The position numbers and the translations under genes were made by a program. Below are positions 16,335 through 25,336 of a stretch of 64,000 nt of DNA, piece after piece; the first letter of the stretch is position 1, and every line of letters starts with the position of its first letter. The stretch covers positions 558,001-622,000 of the forward strand of contig CALSOR010000006.1 of NCBI GenBank assembly GCA_943788025.1. Direction: 5' to 3'. This DNA comes from JABAAE01 sp905480545. GTDB taxonomy: Bacteria; Planctomycetota; Planctomycetia; Pirellulales; Pirellulaceae. The notes beneath the pieces were generated by a model. That model made no database searches. It was not told where the DNA came from and was given only the letters and a program-made list of their open reading frames with translations.

Positions 16335-18185
16335 ATGCGTCGACGGTTTCGTCTAACCACTTCTATTTTCACAATTGCGACAGCGTTTCTAACTTGTTCT
16401 ACCGCATTCGCTCAAAACAACGGTTCCGTCGCCCCCAATCAGGCCGCGCCCAAAACCATTGATGTCGTTGCCGTGATTAATGGGCAGAAACTGACGCGAA
16501 ACAAGTTAGGGAAAGAATGCCTGACTCGATTTGGGGAACAAGTCCTCGAGAATATGGTCTACAAGCAGCTGATCCTGAACGCTTGTCAAGAGAATAAGAT
16601 CGTGATCACAGAGGGTGACATCGAAAACGAACTGGCCCGAATGGCTCAGCGTTTCCGCATCACCAAAGAACAGTACGTTCAAACGATGACCAAACGCCTG
16701 AACACAGACGTCGGCAAGTATTATCGTGACGTGGTCTGGCCTGCATTGGCCCTTCGCCGGCTTGCCGCACCTCGAATCAAGGTCGACCCTGCAGACATCA
16801 AAAAGCGTATGGACGCGAAATTTGGTCCTCGAGTCCAGGTTCAAATGATCGTTCTGGACGACCAAACCAAGGCTCAACAGATACTGGCCGCCGCAAAAGA
16901 TCCGAAAAACGATTTTGGCAAATTGGCAAAAGATCACTCGGTTGATCCGGCGACAGCTTCCATTCGAGGACGGATGCGACCTATCAGCTTAAATGCGTTC
17001 GAACCAGAAGTGGAAAACGCTGTGTTCAAGTTACAACCTGGCGAAGTTTCAGACGTGGTAGCGATCAAGAACCAATTCCTAATTTTCAAGTGCGAAAGGC
17101 TGTACGCAGCGGCACAATTAACGAACGAACAAGCCGCGATGCAAGAAAAACTGGTCGAACGAGAATTGTTCGATGAGAAATTGACCTCCGAATCAGGGTC
17201 GATTATGGAAGAGCTCCAAAAACGCTACGAAGTCGTCAACGTATACAATGATGCAAAACTACGTACACAAATGCCGGGCGTCGCTGCAACGATCGGAAAC
17301 CAACAAATTAAAGTCCGCAATCTTTCCGAGGAATGCATTGCACGACACGGCAAGCAGGTCTTGGATGGTGAGATCAATCGTGAGTTGCTAACCAGTGCAT
17401 TAAACGCAAAACAACTTCAAGTTGCTCAGGCGGATATTGATGCAGAAGTTGATCGCGCCGCAGATGCATACGGATATCTCACAACCGAGGGAAAAATCGA
17501 TCGTGAACGATGGCTGGAGTTTGTGACTCAACAGGATGGCGTGACCGTTGACCTGTATGTTCGTGACGCTGTTTGGCCAACTGCCGCACTCAAAAAGCTT
17601 GTAGAAGGCAGCGTTGAGGTTACCCAGGAAGATATGCAGAAAGCCTTTGAAGCCAACTTTGGACGACGGGTCGAAGTCCTCGCCATCGTTTGTAATTCCG
17701 ACCGACAAGCCCAACAAGTCTGGAAAATGGCTTCTCAAAACCAGAGCAACGAATTTTTTGGCGAACTCGCTTCAAAGTACTCGGTCGAACCAGGATCACG
17801 CGAGAATTTCGGACAAGTCCCGCCGATTGCAATGCATGGTGGACGTCCACAACTGGAAAAAATTGCGTTCGGCCTGAAGACGGGCGAACTTTCCGGCCTA
17901 GTCAACGTAGGTCAGCAGTGGATTATCCTTAAATGTCTCGGTCAAACCGAACCGGTTGTTGTCGATCCCGAAGAAGTCAAAAGTGATTTGTACAAAGACA
18001 TTCTTGAGAAGAAGACACGGATCTCCATGAACAAAACATTCGACAAAATCCATTCCGAGGCTCAAATCGACAACTTTCTCGCCGGGACAACTCAGGCGGG
18101 AAGAGCAGGCCGAACGGCAAGCAAAGCTGGAGTCGTTCCAACATCCAGATCACCGTTCTCAAGACGACCTGAGCCTAAACCCTAG
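16335..18185 (+). CDS. secreted peptidyl-prolyl isomerase (parvulin/SurA-like), internally duplicated
   Basis: 616 residues from ATG 16335, with GGAG seven bases upstream and a signal peptide (SIFTIATAFLTCSTAFAQ). The protein consists of two similar halves, each with a helical SurA-N-like part (VINGQKLTRNKLGKECLTRF and TIGNQQIKVRNLSEECIARH) followed by a parvulin-like part (DFGKLAKDHSVDPATASIRG and FFGELASKYSVEPGSRENFG). It probably folds outer-membrane or exported proteins in the periplasm. The halves have diverged widely, so the duplication is old. It sits upstream of, and co-directional with, a small membrane protein gene. Confidence 0.8.
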   Translation: MRRRFRLTTSIFTIATAFLTCSTAFAQNNGSVAPNQAAPKTIDVVAVINGQKLTRNKLGKECLTRFGEQVLENMVYKQLILNACQENKIVITEGDIENELARMAQRFRITKEQYVQTMTKRLNTDVGKYYRDVVWPALALRRLAAPRIKVDPADIKKRMDAKFGPRVQVQMIVLDDQTKAQQILAAAKDPKNDFGKLAKDHSVDPATASIRGRMRPISLNAFEPEVENAVFKLQPGEVSDVVAIKNQFLIFKCERLYAAAQLTNEQAAMQEKLVERELFDEKLTSESGSIMEELQKRYEVVNVYNDAKLRTQMPGVAATIGNQQIKVRNLSEECIARHGKQVLDGEINRELLTSALNAKQLQVAQADIDAEVDRAADAYGYLTTEGKIDRERWLEFVTQQDGVTVDLYVRDAVWPTAALKKLVEGSVEVTQEDMQKAFEANFGRRVEVLAIVCNSDRQAQQVWKMASQNQSNEFFGELASKYSVEPGSRENFGQVPPIAMHGGRPQLEKIAFGLKTGELSGLVNVGQQWIILKCLGQTEPVVVDPEEVKSDLYKDILEKKTRISMNKTFDKIHSEAQIDNFLAGTTQAGRAGRTASKAGVVPTSRSPFSRRPEPKP

Positions 18186-18210
18186 TTAAAAAATTGGAGT
18201 AAAAACGCAG

Positions 18211-18885
18211 ATGTTAAGAAAAGTTATTTTCGTTGCCATCTGCGTTTTTCTATTGACCAGTGTCATCAGCTATTTGATGTATCGGGCAGCAATTTCAGGG
18301 CCGAAGTTTTATCGCGATTTGACAACCGAAAGCCGATCGGACGCGAGACAACTGGGCGATCAACTTGAATCCGCCATTCTTGAGCTACATAACTCTGCAG
18401 TGCGTGAAAATGAATGGTCGCTAGAGGTTACCGACCAAGAGATTAATGCGTGGCTGGTGGATTACTTGCCACGAAAGTATCCACTGCAGAATCCAGACAG
18501 CATTACTGATCCTCGCGTCAAAATCGCTGACGATGAAATCAAACTTGCGTTTCGAGTGAAATCAGAAAGATTTCCATTCGTGGTTTGCATTCATGTTGAA
18601 CCCTTTATAACGTCGGATGGGAACAACATTGGGCTTTCATTTTCAAAAGCCTACATTGGCATATTGCCGTTGGGCAAAAAGCGAATCGTTGAACAGCTTA
18701 GCTCTGCCGCATCCAAGATCGACATTCCAATCGGCTGGACACAGGATAAAAACGGACCGATCGCGATGCTCTCTCCACAAATCAAATTGGCAAAACAACT
18801 GGAACGAAAAATCGAAATCAAATCGATTAAAGTGATGGGCTCGTCGCTTTATCTTTCCGGAATAGCATCGGATTCCAGCGAGTAA
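18211..18885 (+). CDS. membrane-anchored protein of unknown function
   Basis: 224 residues with one N-terminal membrane segment (VIFVAICVFLLTSVISYLMY) and an exported domain. The stretch WSLEVTDQEINAWLVDYLP and the alternating beta pattern that follows resemble small lipid-binding-like envelope proteins, but I cannot assign a family. It begins 25 bases after the parvulin gene, so the two are probably co-transcribed and the product likely acts at the cell envelope. Confidence 0.65.
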   Translation: MLRKVIFVAICVFLLTSVISYLMYRAAISGPKFYRDLTTESRSDARQLGDQLESAILELHNSAVRENEWSLEVTDQEINAWLVDYLPRKYPLQNPDSITDPRVKIADDEIKLAFRVKSERFPFVVCIHVEPFITSDGNNIGLSFSKAYIGILPLGKKRIVEQLSSAASKIDIPIGWTQDKNGPIAMLSPQIKLAKQLERKIEIKSIKVMGSSLYLSGIASDSSE

Positions 18886-19092
18886 ACAGGACTCGTATTT
18901 GCGACTAAGCTTTCTAGCGAGAGTAGAATTTGACTGAACGCCGCTTTTTCGCCAGACATCGCAGAACTTGGCTTTCACCAATCCAAATAGAAGTCGTAAT
19001 GAGCTCAGCGATTGGTTGTCGAAATCACGGTTCGACATTACCGCAAAATTTGAGTAAATTGATGCTTCTTCGAAAGAATCGACATTCATCGA

Positions 19093-19166
19093 GGGCCAGT
19101 AGCTCAGTTGGTTAGAGCAGGGGACTCATAATCCCTTTGTCGCGGGTTCGAGTCCTGCCTGGCCTA
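19093..19166 (+). tRNA. tRNA with CAU anticodon (Ile2 or elongator Met)
   Basis: A 74-base cloverleaf: acceptor GGGCCAG/CTGGCCT, D arm with AGTTGGTTA loop, anticodon stem GGGGA/TCCCT with loop CTCATAA, T arm GCGGG-TTCGAGT-CCTGC, discriminator A. CCA is not encoded. The stem around CAU and the TTTGTCGC after it look like the lysidine-modified Ile2 tRNA (decodes AUA), but elongator Met tRNA has the same loop. An integrase relic lies 130 bases downstream. Confidence 0.92.
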
Positions 19167-19209
19167 TTCTTATGACCCTTAGCGTCATCCACTGTCACAC
19201 TTTGTCCGT

Positions 19210-19243
19210 GTTTTACGGGGTTTTCTGTTTTACGGGGTTTTCT
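19210..19243. repeat. 17-bp direct repeat, two copies
   Basis: GTTTTACGGGGTTTTCT occurs at 19210-19226 and 19227-19243, just after the tRNA gene. Confidence 0.8.
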
Positions 19244-19296
19244 GTTTTGCTTGTCACTTCATTGCCCCCCTTGTCTGACATAGACTGCAGCGCATT

Positions 19297-19737
19297 TCAC
19301 GTCACCTTCGCAGACTGATTCAACGATTTGCCAAAATGCTCGTCGATGGTTTGGAGACGATGCATCTTTGCAACCTTTGAAGCGTTCCCGATCCAACCGC
19401 AAACGCCATGAATCGGATATTCATTGACCAACTCGCTTCCTCCAGTCGATCGCATGTTTTGAAATGGTTTCTGCCAAGGTTCGATGCCGGCATTTCTCAC
19501 AATCCGGTTGAACGGCGTTCTCAGATTCGCGTTTGAGCAACGACAGCGATTGATGACAAACGTTTTACCCTCAGTCTCCGGACGTTCCCACACGCCATTT
19601 AATGCACTCTCCAGTTCTGGAAATCCGGCATCTTTTCGAAGTCGATCGACGGTGCGAGTCGAGCATTGGTATCGCTCAGCGACTTGCTATTTAGGAAGCA
19701 GTTATTTAGATGCTGGGGCAATTTGAGAATCCGACAT
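19297..19737 (-). pseudogene. excisionase-integrase relic (tyrosine recombinase, planctomycete type)
   Basis: Reading from ATG 19737, an excisionase-like helix-turn-helix (VAERYQCSTRTVDRLRKDAG) is interrupted near its start by TAA and TAG. It then runs in frame into the C-terminal part of a tyrosine recombinase (SNANLRTPFNRIVRNAGIEP, FQNMRST, VCGWIGN, MHRLQTIDEHF). The family reads HYLQ where this reads HRLQ, so the catalytic tyrosine is lost. The whole N-terminal integrase half is missing, so a deletion seems to have fused two neighbouring genes. Lying next to a tRNA gene, it is probably the last trace of an integrated element. Confidence 0.7.
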
Positions 19738-20002
19738 GAGAGATAGGCTCCTCAACAGCAGAAAACACATCGTTTGAAAGCCTGATCCAGTGGCCCCTAG
19801 CGTTGGTGATTGACTGAGCGTCTCGATAGAAGGCGCTACGTTGTCACTGCAAGTCCAATTCTGAATAATCGCAAACTCTTTTCATCGCAAGCCGATGCAC
19901 TGAAACGATTTGCCTTTACAGAGAATAAAGCAACTGAATCAGGGATGGACGGTCGTGTGGCCGTGTAATGTTAGCGTAAAAAAACCCGTCGCCGCACGCC
20001 TA

Positions 20003-20050
20003 GCAAACAGCAGGACACTTGGCAAACAGCAGGACACTTGGCAAACAGCA
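20003..20050. repeat. 19-bp tandem repeat, 2.5 copies
   Basis: GCAAACAGCAGGACACTTG occurs at 20003-20021 and 20022-20040, with ten bases of a third copy at 20041-20050. The stretch 19738-20103 around it has no gene that I can support. Confidence 0.88.
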
Positions 20051-20103
20051 TCGCGGCAACGGGAAAGTGGTTCAATTAAATCGCTGAATCTTCCCACGTC
20101 AGC

Positions 20104-20586
20104 TTATCCAAACCCTTGCCCAATGAGCACTTCAATCGCCTGCCCAATTGAATTTCGGGTTTTATCTATGCAACTGTCCTCATCGAAGCAAAGACAGGCT
20201 TTTTCAATTGAAATCGGGCTTCCAGCATTGGATTTGGGAGTCTCGAATGTTCGAACCGAGGCAGTCGCAAGATAATCACTATCCCAATCGCCTAGTTTTT
20301 CGAGGATGCAAACCCAGAGCCGCTTTAGCTGTTCGTTTTTAAGGTGGCGCAGCTTGTAACCGCCCACTCCATTCGACTCCGTTTCCGCGAATCGGTTCAA
20401 ACAATCCCGCACCTCATCTACCGTCGAATCAAACGTCAGTGATTTGGCCGCGTAAAACACTTCACCCTCGCCAAGCTTTGATGTGGCCAAAAATTCATTC
20501 AGTGTTTTGAGAATAGAATCCTTGCTCGCAACCTCGACAACTTTAAGGAGTTGTTCTGAGGTTAGCGCTACCCCTGAAAATACCAT
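20104..20586 (-). CDS. hypothetical protein
   Basis: 160 residues from ATG 20586, which has AGGAA a few bases upstream; a longer form from 20658 lacks support. It is a soluble, helical, acidic protein (LTSEQLLKVVEVASKDSILK, SLTFDSTVDEVRDCLNRF, LRHLKNEQLKRLWVCILEKL). I recognise no family. It lies in a repeat-rich stretch next to the integrase relic, so it may be accessory cargo. Confidence 0.5.
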   Translation of the reverse strand: MVFSGVALTSEQLLKVVEVASKDSILKTLNEFLATSKLGEGEVFYAAKSLTFDSTVDEVRDCLNRFAETESNGVGGYKLRHLKNEQLKRLWVCILEKLGDWDSDYLATASVRTFETPKSNAGSPISIEKACLCFDEDSCIDKTRNSIGQAIEVLIGQGFG

Positions 20587-21196
20587 CGCTTTCCTATGAG
20601 TACTTTGTTGATTTACAAAACAGATGGCATCGCTCTGCAAACAGGGTGCCAAAGTCATTTAACGATCATTTCAATAACGTTTTCTTACCCCACCGAGCGA
20701 GAACGCACTGTTTCCCGTCCGTACCGCACACCTTGCCCGGCTTTGGCCTGCCATTCCCACCAACAGGCTTGATCGGCTGTGCTGTTGGCAGTGGAAGCAA
20801 AGCCAGTTGTGCGATTGGCGAAAAACGAGTCGCGTCGTGGTCCCAATGAAACTGGCTCACGGTTATTGCAAGATTTTTCGAACTTATTCGTAATGCAGCC
20901 TAGCCATCTTTGGAAAATCGCTTCATAGAATTATTTCAGAGCAATCAGAGATCAGTTTGTTAGTCCCACAAGTTGAAGGTCAATCAATCACGATTGCGGG
21001 AAAGCCTGTCGACGAATGCCGGATTGATAGAAAAACCGAGATCCATTTTGGCCGGCAGCGTTCTGGGCAACTTGGATTCCAAGGAATTCGCTTCCTTAGG
21101 CCAGACGAGTCTGGCCTGACGATAATGTAATTTTTTACGAAGAACGCACAGGAAAGTCGAGCAGTTCACACTGTTGGAAATGCATGAACGCGCCGA
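20587..21196. other. intergenic region
   Basis: No gene that I can support. A 64-codon minus-strand frame (20666-20860) contains a basic, glycine-rich stretch faintly like the N-terminal arm of planctomycete integrases, but the match is too weak to call. Confidence 0.35.
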
Positions 21197-21913
21197 TCAA
21201 ATTTTGGGGAGTACTCCAGCATCATGAGATTTCCAAAACAAATACCCGATGCTTGAGAGTCCGGCTGAACCATAAACCATTAGCATTACCATAATTTGAT
21301 ATCTGGCAGCGATGAACGGGGATATACCCGCCAGAACCTGCCCTGTCATCATTCCAGGTATGGAGACAAGACCGACAGCCATTAAAGAGTTCGTGATCGG
21401 AATCAACGCGGCCTGCAGCGATGTTGCACGAGACTCTTCAATGGTAAGACCCTGCTTGCGTTCCGATTCAAATCGTTCGGCGGCTAAACTAACTGCATTC
21501 ATCCCATTGGCGAAGACCATGCCGGCGAGGGGCACCATAACCTGTGGTGCAAACCACGGATCAACCTGCAGAATAAGCTGGGTCGTAACGATGTAGGGGA
21601 TGCCTCCTCCGACCAGTATTGCCAGCACCGCAGCTCCAAAATCGCTCCAGGTAGATGGAATGGTTCGAAGTGCAATTGCCGCCGCAGCCACGATCATGAT
21701 CGCACAAACGATAGGGACGATGATGCCGTGATTCGATTCAAAAATAAAGGCCAGTAAGAATCCGATCATCAGCAGTTGAAACACCATTCGCGCCAAGGCA
21801 ACCGCCGGCTGGACAATACCCAGTGACCAGCGTGCCAACACGATCAGCACCAAAGCCGCGGGAATCAGCCCAATGGCCAGACGTAACAACGAAATGGCTT
21901 CAACCGAGCCCAT
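21197..21913 (-). CDS. FetB-type ABC transporter permease (UPF0014)
   Basis: 238 residues, almost all hydrophobic, with about six or seven membrane helices. The family signature SIPGMMTGQVLAGISPF near residue 183 and the ER-rich loop ERFESERKQGLTIEESRA identify UPF0014. In E. coli FetB works with the ATPase FetA in metal export linked to iron and peroxide stress. No ATPase partner gene is nearby. AAGGA precedes the ATG by eight bases. The length is close to the usual ~260. Confidence 0.85.
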   Translation of the reverse strand: MGSVEAISLLRLAIGLIPAALVLIVLARWSLGIVQPAVALARMVFQLLMIGFLLAFIFESNHGIIVPIVCAIMIVAAAAIALRTIPSTWSDFGAAVLAILVGGGIPYIVTTQLILQVDPWFAPQVMVPLAGMVFANGMNAVSLAAERFESERKQGLTIEESRATSLQAALIPITNSLMAVGLVSIPGMMTGQVLAGISPFIAARYQIMVMLMVYGSAGLSSIGYLFWKSHDAGVLPKI

Positions 21914-22280
21914 TGATGATTCCTTGTTTAGGTAACTTTAAGACGCAAGAATCATACCATCAATGTTCAGTTCTGGCGTATTTGACTACACCCGCAACCG
22001 CGCTCGCGTGGGTCTCAACTTCAGAAAAACGTTCAAATTCAGTCCCCATCTCGCACGGGTCTAAAAAGCGGACGGTAGAATTTTAAAGTAGAGCATTCAT
22101 TCCATGAACGACTAAAGATCCCCTAACCTATGATCAACGGGTCGCGAATTAATTGGCAAGATAACCGATAAGAATTCGACAACTCGAAGTAAGTTCAGCA
22201 TACCCACAGTTGACGACACAGCATGCAAAACCGACCTGCATTACTTTAGGAATTCGACCAGATCAGCAGTCTACTCCCTT
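21914..22280. other. intergenic region
   Basis: No gene seen except that the frame of the following hypothetical ORF stays open back to a TGA at 22131 without a usual start codon. Confidence 0.35.
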
Positions 22281-22643
22281 GTGGCTCTTCCCGAAGAAGA
22301 ACGTGATCGCGCGGCGACTGTTGCTGTTTATTTACTTGACGAGAAAACCACTCCCGAAACATTTACACTGACTGCAGAAAGCGATGAAGATACTGCCGTG
22401 GAATTTGGAGGGAAATCCAAAAACATTATCGCGGATGATCAGGACAAAGTCGCTCAGAATCAAGTTCGATTGGAACTGCAGCAAATCGAGTTAGCGACAA
22501 ATGCCTTCGATCTAAGTACGGGAAAACGGCCAACCAACATTGGCGATCTTGTTCGGCGTCTCAAAACGATGAAGCCCCAAGATAGGCGAGGACCCTATTC
22601 AGCCAAACAAGGAATCACGAAAGTCACGTGGTCGAATCCATAA
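22281..22643 (+). CDS. hypothetical protein, possible remnant
   Basis: 120 residues from a GTG, but the frame is open upstream to 22134, so the start is uncertain or the gene has lost its beginning. The C-terminal part (LELQQIELATNAFDLSTGKR, then RRGPY) faintly recalls the end of major pseudopilins (GspG), which I treat as a guess. The rest is acidic with no recognisable domain. Confidence 0.35.
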   Translation: MALPEEERDRAATVAVYLLDEKTTPETFTLTAESDEDTAVEFGGKSKNIIADDQDKVAQNQVRLELQQIELATNAFDLSTGKRPTNIGDLVRRLKTMKPQDRRGPYSAKQGITKVTWSNP

Positions 22644-22660
22644 AAAACCAGTCCATGCGG

Positions 22661-22840
22661 AAAAACAAAATCCATCGCACCCTTTTACGGTATCGATTGA
22701 TGGCCATAACGTAATTTCGGGCGATGATAATGACCTTATTTTTGGTAGGCGAAAACAGCACCCCGTTACTGCAGCCGATCCACACGCTCAATTACTATCA
22801 TGGGCTGACGTCCATGGCTTTTGGATGCCATGCCTTAGAC
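22661..22840. repeat. diverged non-coding repeat, copy 1
   Basis: Three short blocks are shared in the same order with copy 2 at 27.2 kb: ATCGCACC-TTTTACG, then CGGGCGATG, then the palindrome-rich CTGACGTCCATGGCTTTTGG (22803-22822). The third block resembles the interspersed GGGCTNACGCCCATGGCTTT-type repeats known from Pirellulaceae genomes. The surrounding 22644-23084 has no gene. Confidence 0.5.
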
Positions 22841-23084
22841 ATTCGTTCTGAATGCGAAAATCAAAACGGATGACTTGCCATTAAACAATGTACAAGCGAA
22901 AATTATTAAGCAACGAGCTGGTTAAAATGGCAACAGACCAAAAAACATCATGGCCAATCGGGTCCCCCAAAAGAGCGTTTCAGCGGTGGGCCATCCGGCT
23001 GATGAAAAAGTGACTTTTCTCACAACAATTGCTTCGTTTAAATGGAGCAGATCAGGCCGGTCATTTTAGAGAGGGAATGAATCG

Positions 23085-23624
23085 ATGAAGGGCGTGATTT
23101 TCACCGAGCTGCTTGACATGGTGTCACAGCAGATTGGTCAATCGGATGTCGAGGAAGTACTGAATTCTTTGGAACTGCAGTCCAAGGGTGCATATACGGC
23201 GGTTGGGCAATACAATTACGGAGAATTCTTTGCCATTCTCGGGGAATTCTCTGATAGACTATCGATCACATTTGAGGAAATGTTAAACCGTTTTTCGTCT
23301 CATCTTTTTTCTTACTTTAGCAAAACGTATCCGAGATTTTTCGAAGGCGTGGATCTGTTCCAATTTCTCCAGAACATCGACGACTACATTCATCCCGAGG
23401 TGCGAAAGTTGTACCCAGATGCAGAGCTTCCAAGTTTTTCCTCCAAATTGGAGGGTGATTTTTTACGGCTCAAGTATCGATCAAGTCGCGGGCTCGGACT
23501 TTTCGCCAAAGGGCTGATTCTTGCTGCAATCGAGCACTTTAATGAACCTGTTGCTCTAGAGGTCAAAACGGATGATAACGATCAAAACAGTGTCGAGTTT
23601 CAGCTAATTAAAACCCAAGCTTAG
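23085..23624 (+). CDS. H-NOX heme nitric oxide sensor
   Basis: 179 residues, the length of a stand-alone H-NOX (HNOB) domain. The proximal heme ligand is His103 in NIDDYIHPEVRKLYPDAELP and the heme-propionate motif YxSxR is YRSSR at 131-135. H-NOX proteins bind NO (or O2) at heme and control a partner kinase or cyclase. The next gene, seven bases on, encodes a histidine kinase, the standard pairing, but that kinase is truncated. GAGGGA lies in front of the ATG. Confidence 0.92.
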   Translation: MKGVIFTELLDMVSQQIGQSDVEEVLNSLELQSKGAYTAVGQYNYGEFFAILGEFSDRLSITFEEMLNRFSSHLFSYFSKTYPRFFEGVDLFQFLQNIDDYIHPEVRKLYPDAELPSFSSKLEGDFLRLKYRSSRGLGLFAKGLILAAIEHFNEPVALEVKTDDNDQNSVEFQLIKTQA

Positions 23625-23631
23625 AACAGCT

Positions 23632-24852
23632 ATGGATGAAGTCTCACTCCTGAAAATTGGCATTGAACGGGAACGATCGGCCAGGCAATACGCCGAAAAA
23701 CTCCTTGAGCAAAAATCCGCGCAGCTTTATGAACTAAACAGCAACTTGGAGCAGCGGGTTGCAGAAACTCTTGGTGAAAGCCAAAAATTTGGCCTCGCGC
23801 TTTCCAGCTGCAATAACGCTGTTGCGATTTTAACACCAAATCTTTGCGTCACTTGGTGCAACGATGTCAGCAAAAGACTTTTTAATTCTCCTGCAAACGA
23901 CAGTGAGTCTCTCAATTTGCGTTCCGCATTTAAAGTCGCCAACAAAGACTGGAGTTGGGAGAACATTATCGCCAATGCGGGTCAAGATCAGACGTCAAGA
24001 TTTGAGATCGAAATCGAAATTCCGGAATCGACAGAACTTTTGACGTTGCTATTCAGCCTAACGCCAATCCTGGATTCCAATCAAAACACAACAAGCCTGA
24101 TATTTGTTGCCACCGATGCGACAGAACTACGGCGAACACAGAAAACGCTTTATGAAAAAGAAACGCAGTACAGGCTGATCATCGAGGCGATTGGAATGGG
24201 ACTGATCGACGTTTCATCGACCTTCAAAGTCAATGAACTTAATGGCACTGCTGCCAGTTTGTTTACCAATGACGTTACCGAAAAGAGTTTTTTTGAGTTA
24301 TTTCGTTTAACTGGCGAACATCGCAACCATCAGGATTTTTTTCAAAATTCACAAAACAGTGTTGAGTTGCAAATCACTAGAGAATTTTCCGTCTTCGAGA
24401 CGGAACGTTGGTTTATTGCATCTTGCGTCGCCTCTTCAGATTCTGAAGATCCCAGCTACCGCGTGACGTTACTCGATATCACTTCGAGGAAACTAATGGA
24501 GCTAAACCTGCATGACGCACGGGAAAAAGCAGTCGCTTCCAACCTCGCAAAAAGAAAGTTTGTCGCAAACATTAGCCATGAACTCCGCACTCCTATCAAT
24601 GCGATCGTTGGATTCATGGATCTACTCGAGGCCGCCGAGTTCTCCAAAGAACAAAAAGAATTCTTTAACGCGATGAAAATTTCATCACATTCGTTAATTG
24701 AGCTTACCAGTGACCTGTTGGATTTTTCAAAAATTGAAGCCAACCGGTTAAAAATCGAAAAAAATGAATTTGAAATCCGATCTTTGGTGGACGAGTGTGT
24801 TAATACGTTTTGGAGTGCCCCCAAGAATAAAAAGCTAAGGCCAAATTTATGA
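23632..24852 (+). CDS. H-NOX-associated sensor histidine kinase, truncated after HisKA
   Basis: 406 residues: an N-terminal coiled coil (about 10-50), two PAS-like segments (about 55-165 and 175-285) and a HisKA domain with the phospho-acceptor His316 (NISHELRTPINAIVGFMDLL). The frame stops at KKLRPNL before any HATPase domain; N, G1 and G2 boxes are absent downstream in all frames I read. As it stands it cannot bind ATP or autophosphorylate. Family members of the H-NOX-associated hybrid kinase type continue through HATPase and receiver domains. I judge it a decayed kinase, though the dimerisation part may still be made. Confidence 0.8.
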   Translation: MDEVSLLKIGIERERSARQYAEKLLEQKSAQLYELNSNLEQRVAETLGESQKFGLALSSCNNAVAILTPNLCVTWCNDVSKRLFNSPANDSESLNLRSAFKVANKDWSWENIIANAGQDQTSRFEIEIEIPESTELLTLLFSLTPILDSNQNTTSLIFVATDATELRRTQKTLYEKETQYRLIIEAIGMGLIDVSSTFKVNELNGTAASLFTNDVTEKSFFELFRLTGEHRNHQDFFQNSQNSVELQITREFSVFETERWFIASCVASSDSEDPSYRVTLLDITSRKLMELNLHDAREKAVASNLAKRKFVANISHELRTPINAIVGFMDLLEAAEFSKEQKEFFNAMKISSHSLIELTSDLLDFSKIEANRLKIEKNEFEIRSLVDECVNTFWSAPKNKKLRPNL

Positions 24853-25336
24853 ACTAAGGCAGCAAAATTCGGAATATCGGAAGATCTTCCCAGCACCAAC
24901 TTCGCGATATCGAGTGCCGCGTTGGCTCCTATTTGAGGATGACTCTCTTGGTTGGTCATGACAACCCTCGGATGCCCCTCAGAAACCGACACTTACACAG
25001 AAGCCATGTTGATCTGACTAGCCAACGAAAAACTGCTGTAATCCCCTTACATGCAATTTTCATGGCAGGTGATTCCGCATCAGAACACATTGAAATACTG
25101 GTCGCGGATTGCCCGCACCAACAGCAAATAGGGTTTTAGAATTTCTATCCAGTTACAAGATCGCAGGAGACTACTCCTGTACTGAACATCCGAGAACGAT
25201 ACGTTTTCATCCATTGCTGTATCGAGGGATCAAAGATTGCAAATCGATAATGTTACTCGTCACGCCTCACCGAGTGATTCATGTTGCCGCCCAAAATGCG
25301 ACGAAAACGGCAACAAAAAGTTCTATCGAAGGATCT
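24853..25336 (+). pseudogene. possible remnant of the kinase's receiver domain
   Basis: One frame (24933-25139) reads MTLLVGHDNPRMPLRN, then SHVDLTSQRKTAVIPLHAIF and MAGDS. These resemble receiver-domain landmarks LLVEDNP, HxIDLxLMD and PIIALTAHAMAGD in the right order but with the middle missing. This would be the far end of the truncated hybrid kinase after deletion of the HATPase. The resemblance is by eye and short. The rest of the stretch has no gene. Confidence 0.35.

Noticed and set aside
20003..20050. CRISPR-like array
   Set aside because: Tandem 19-bp units without unique spacers and no cas genes in the window.
20666..20860. 64-codon minus-strand frame with a faint integrase-arm look
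   Set aside because: Resemblance is too short and composition-driven to call a relic.
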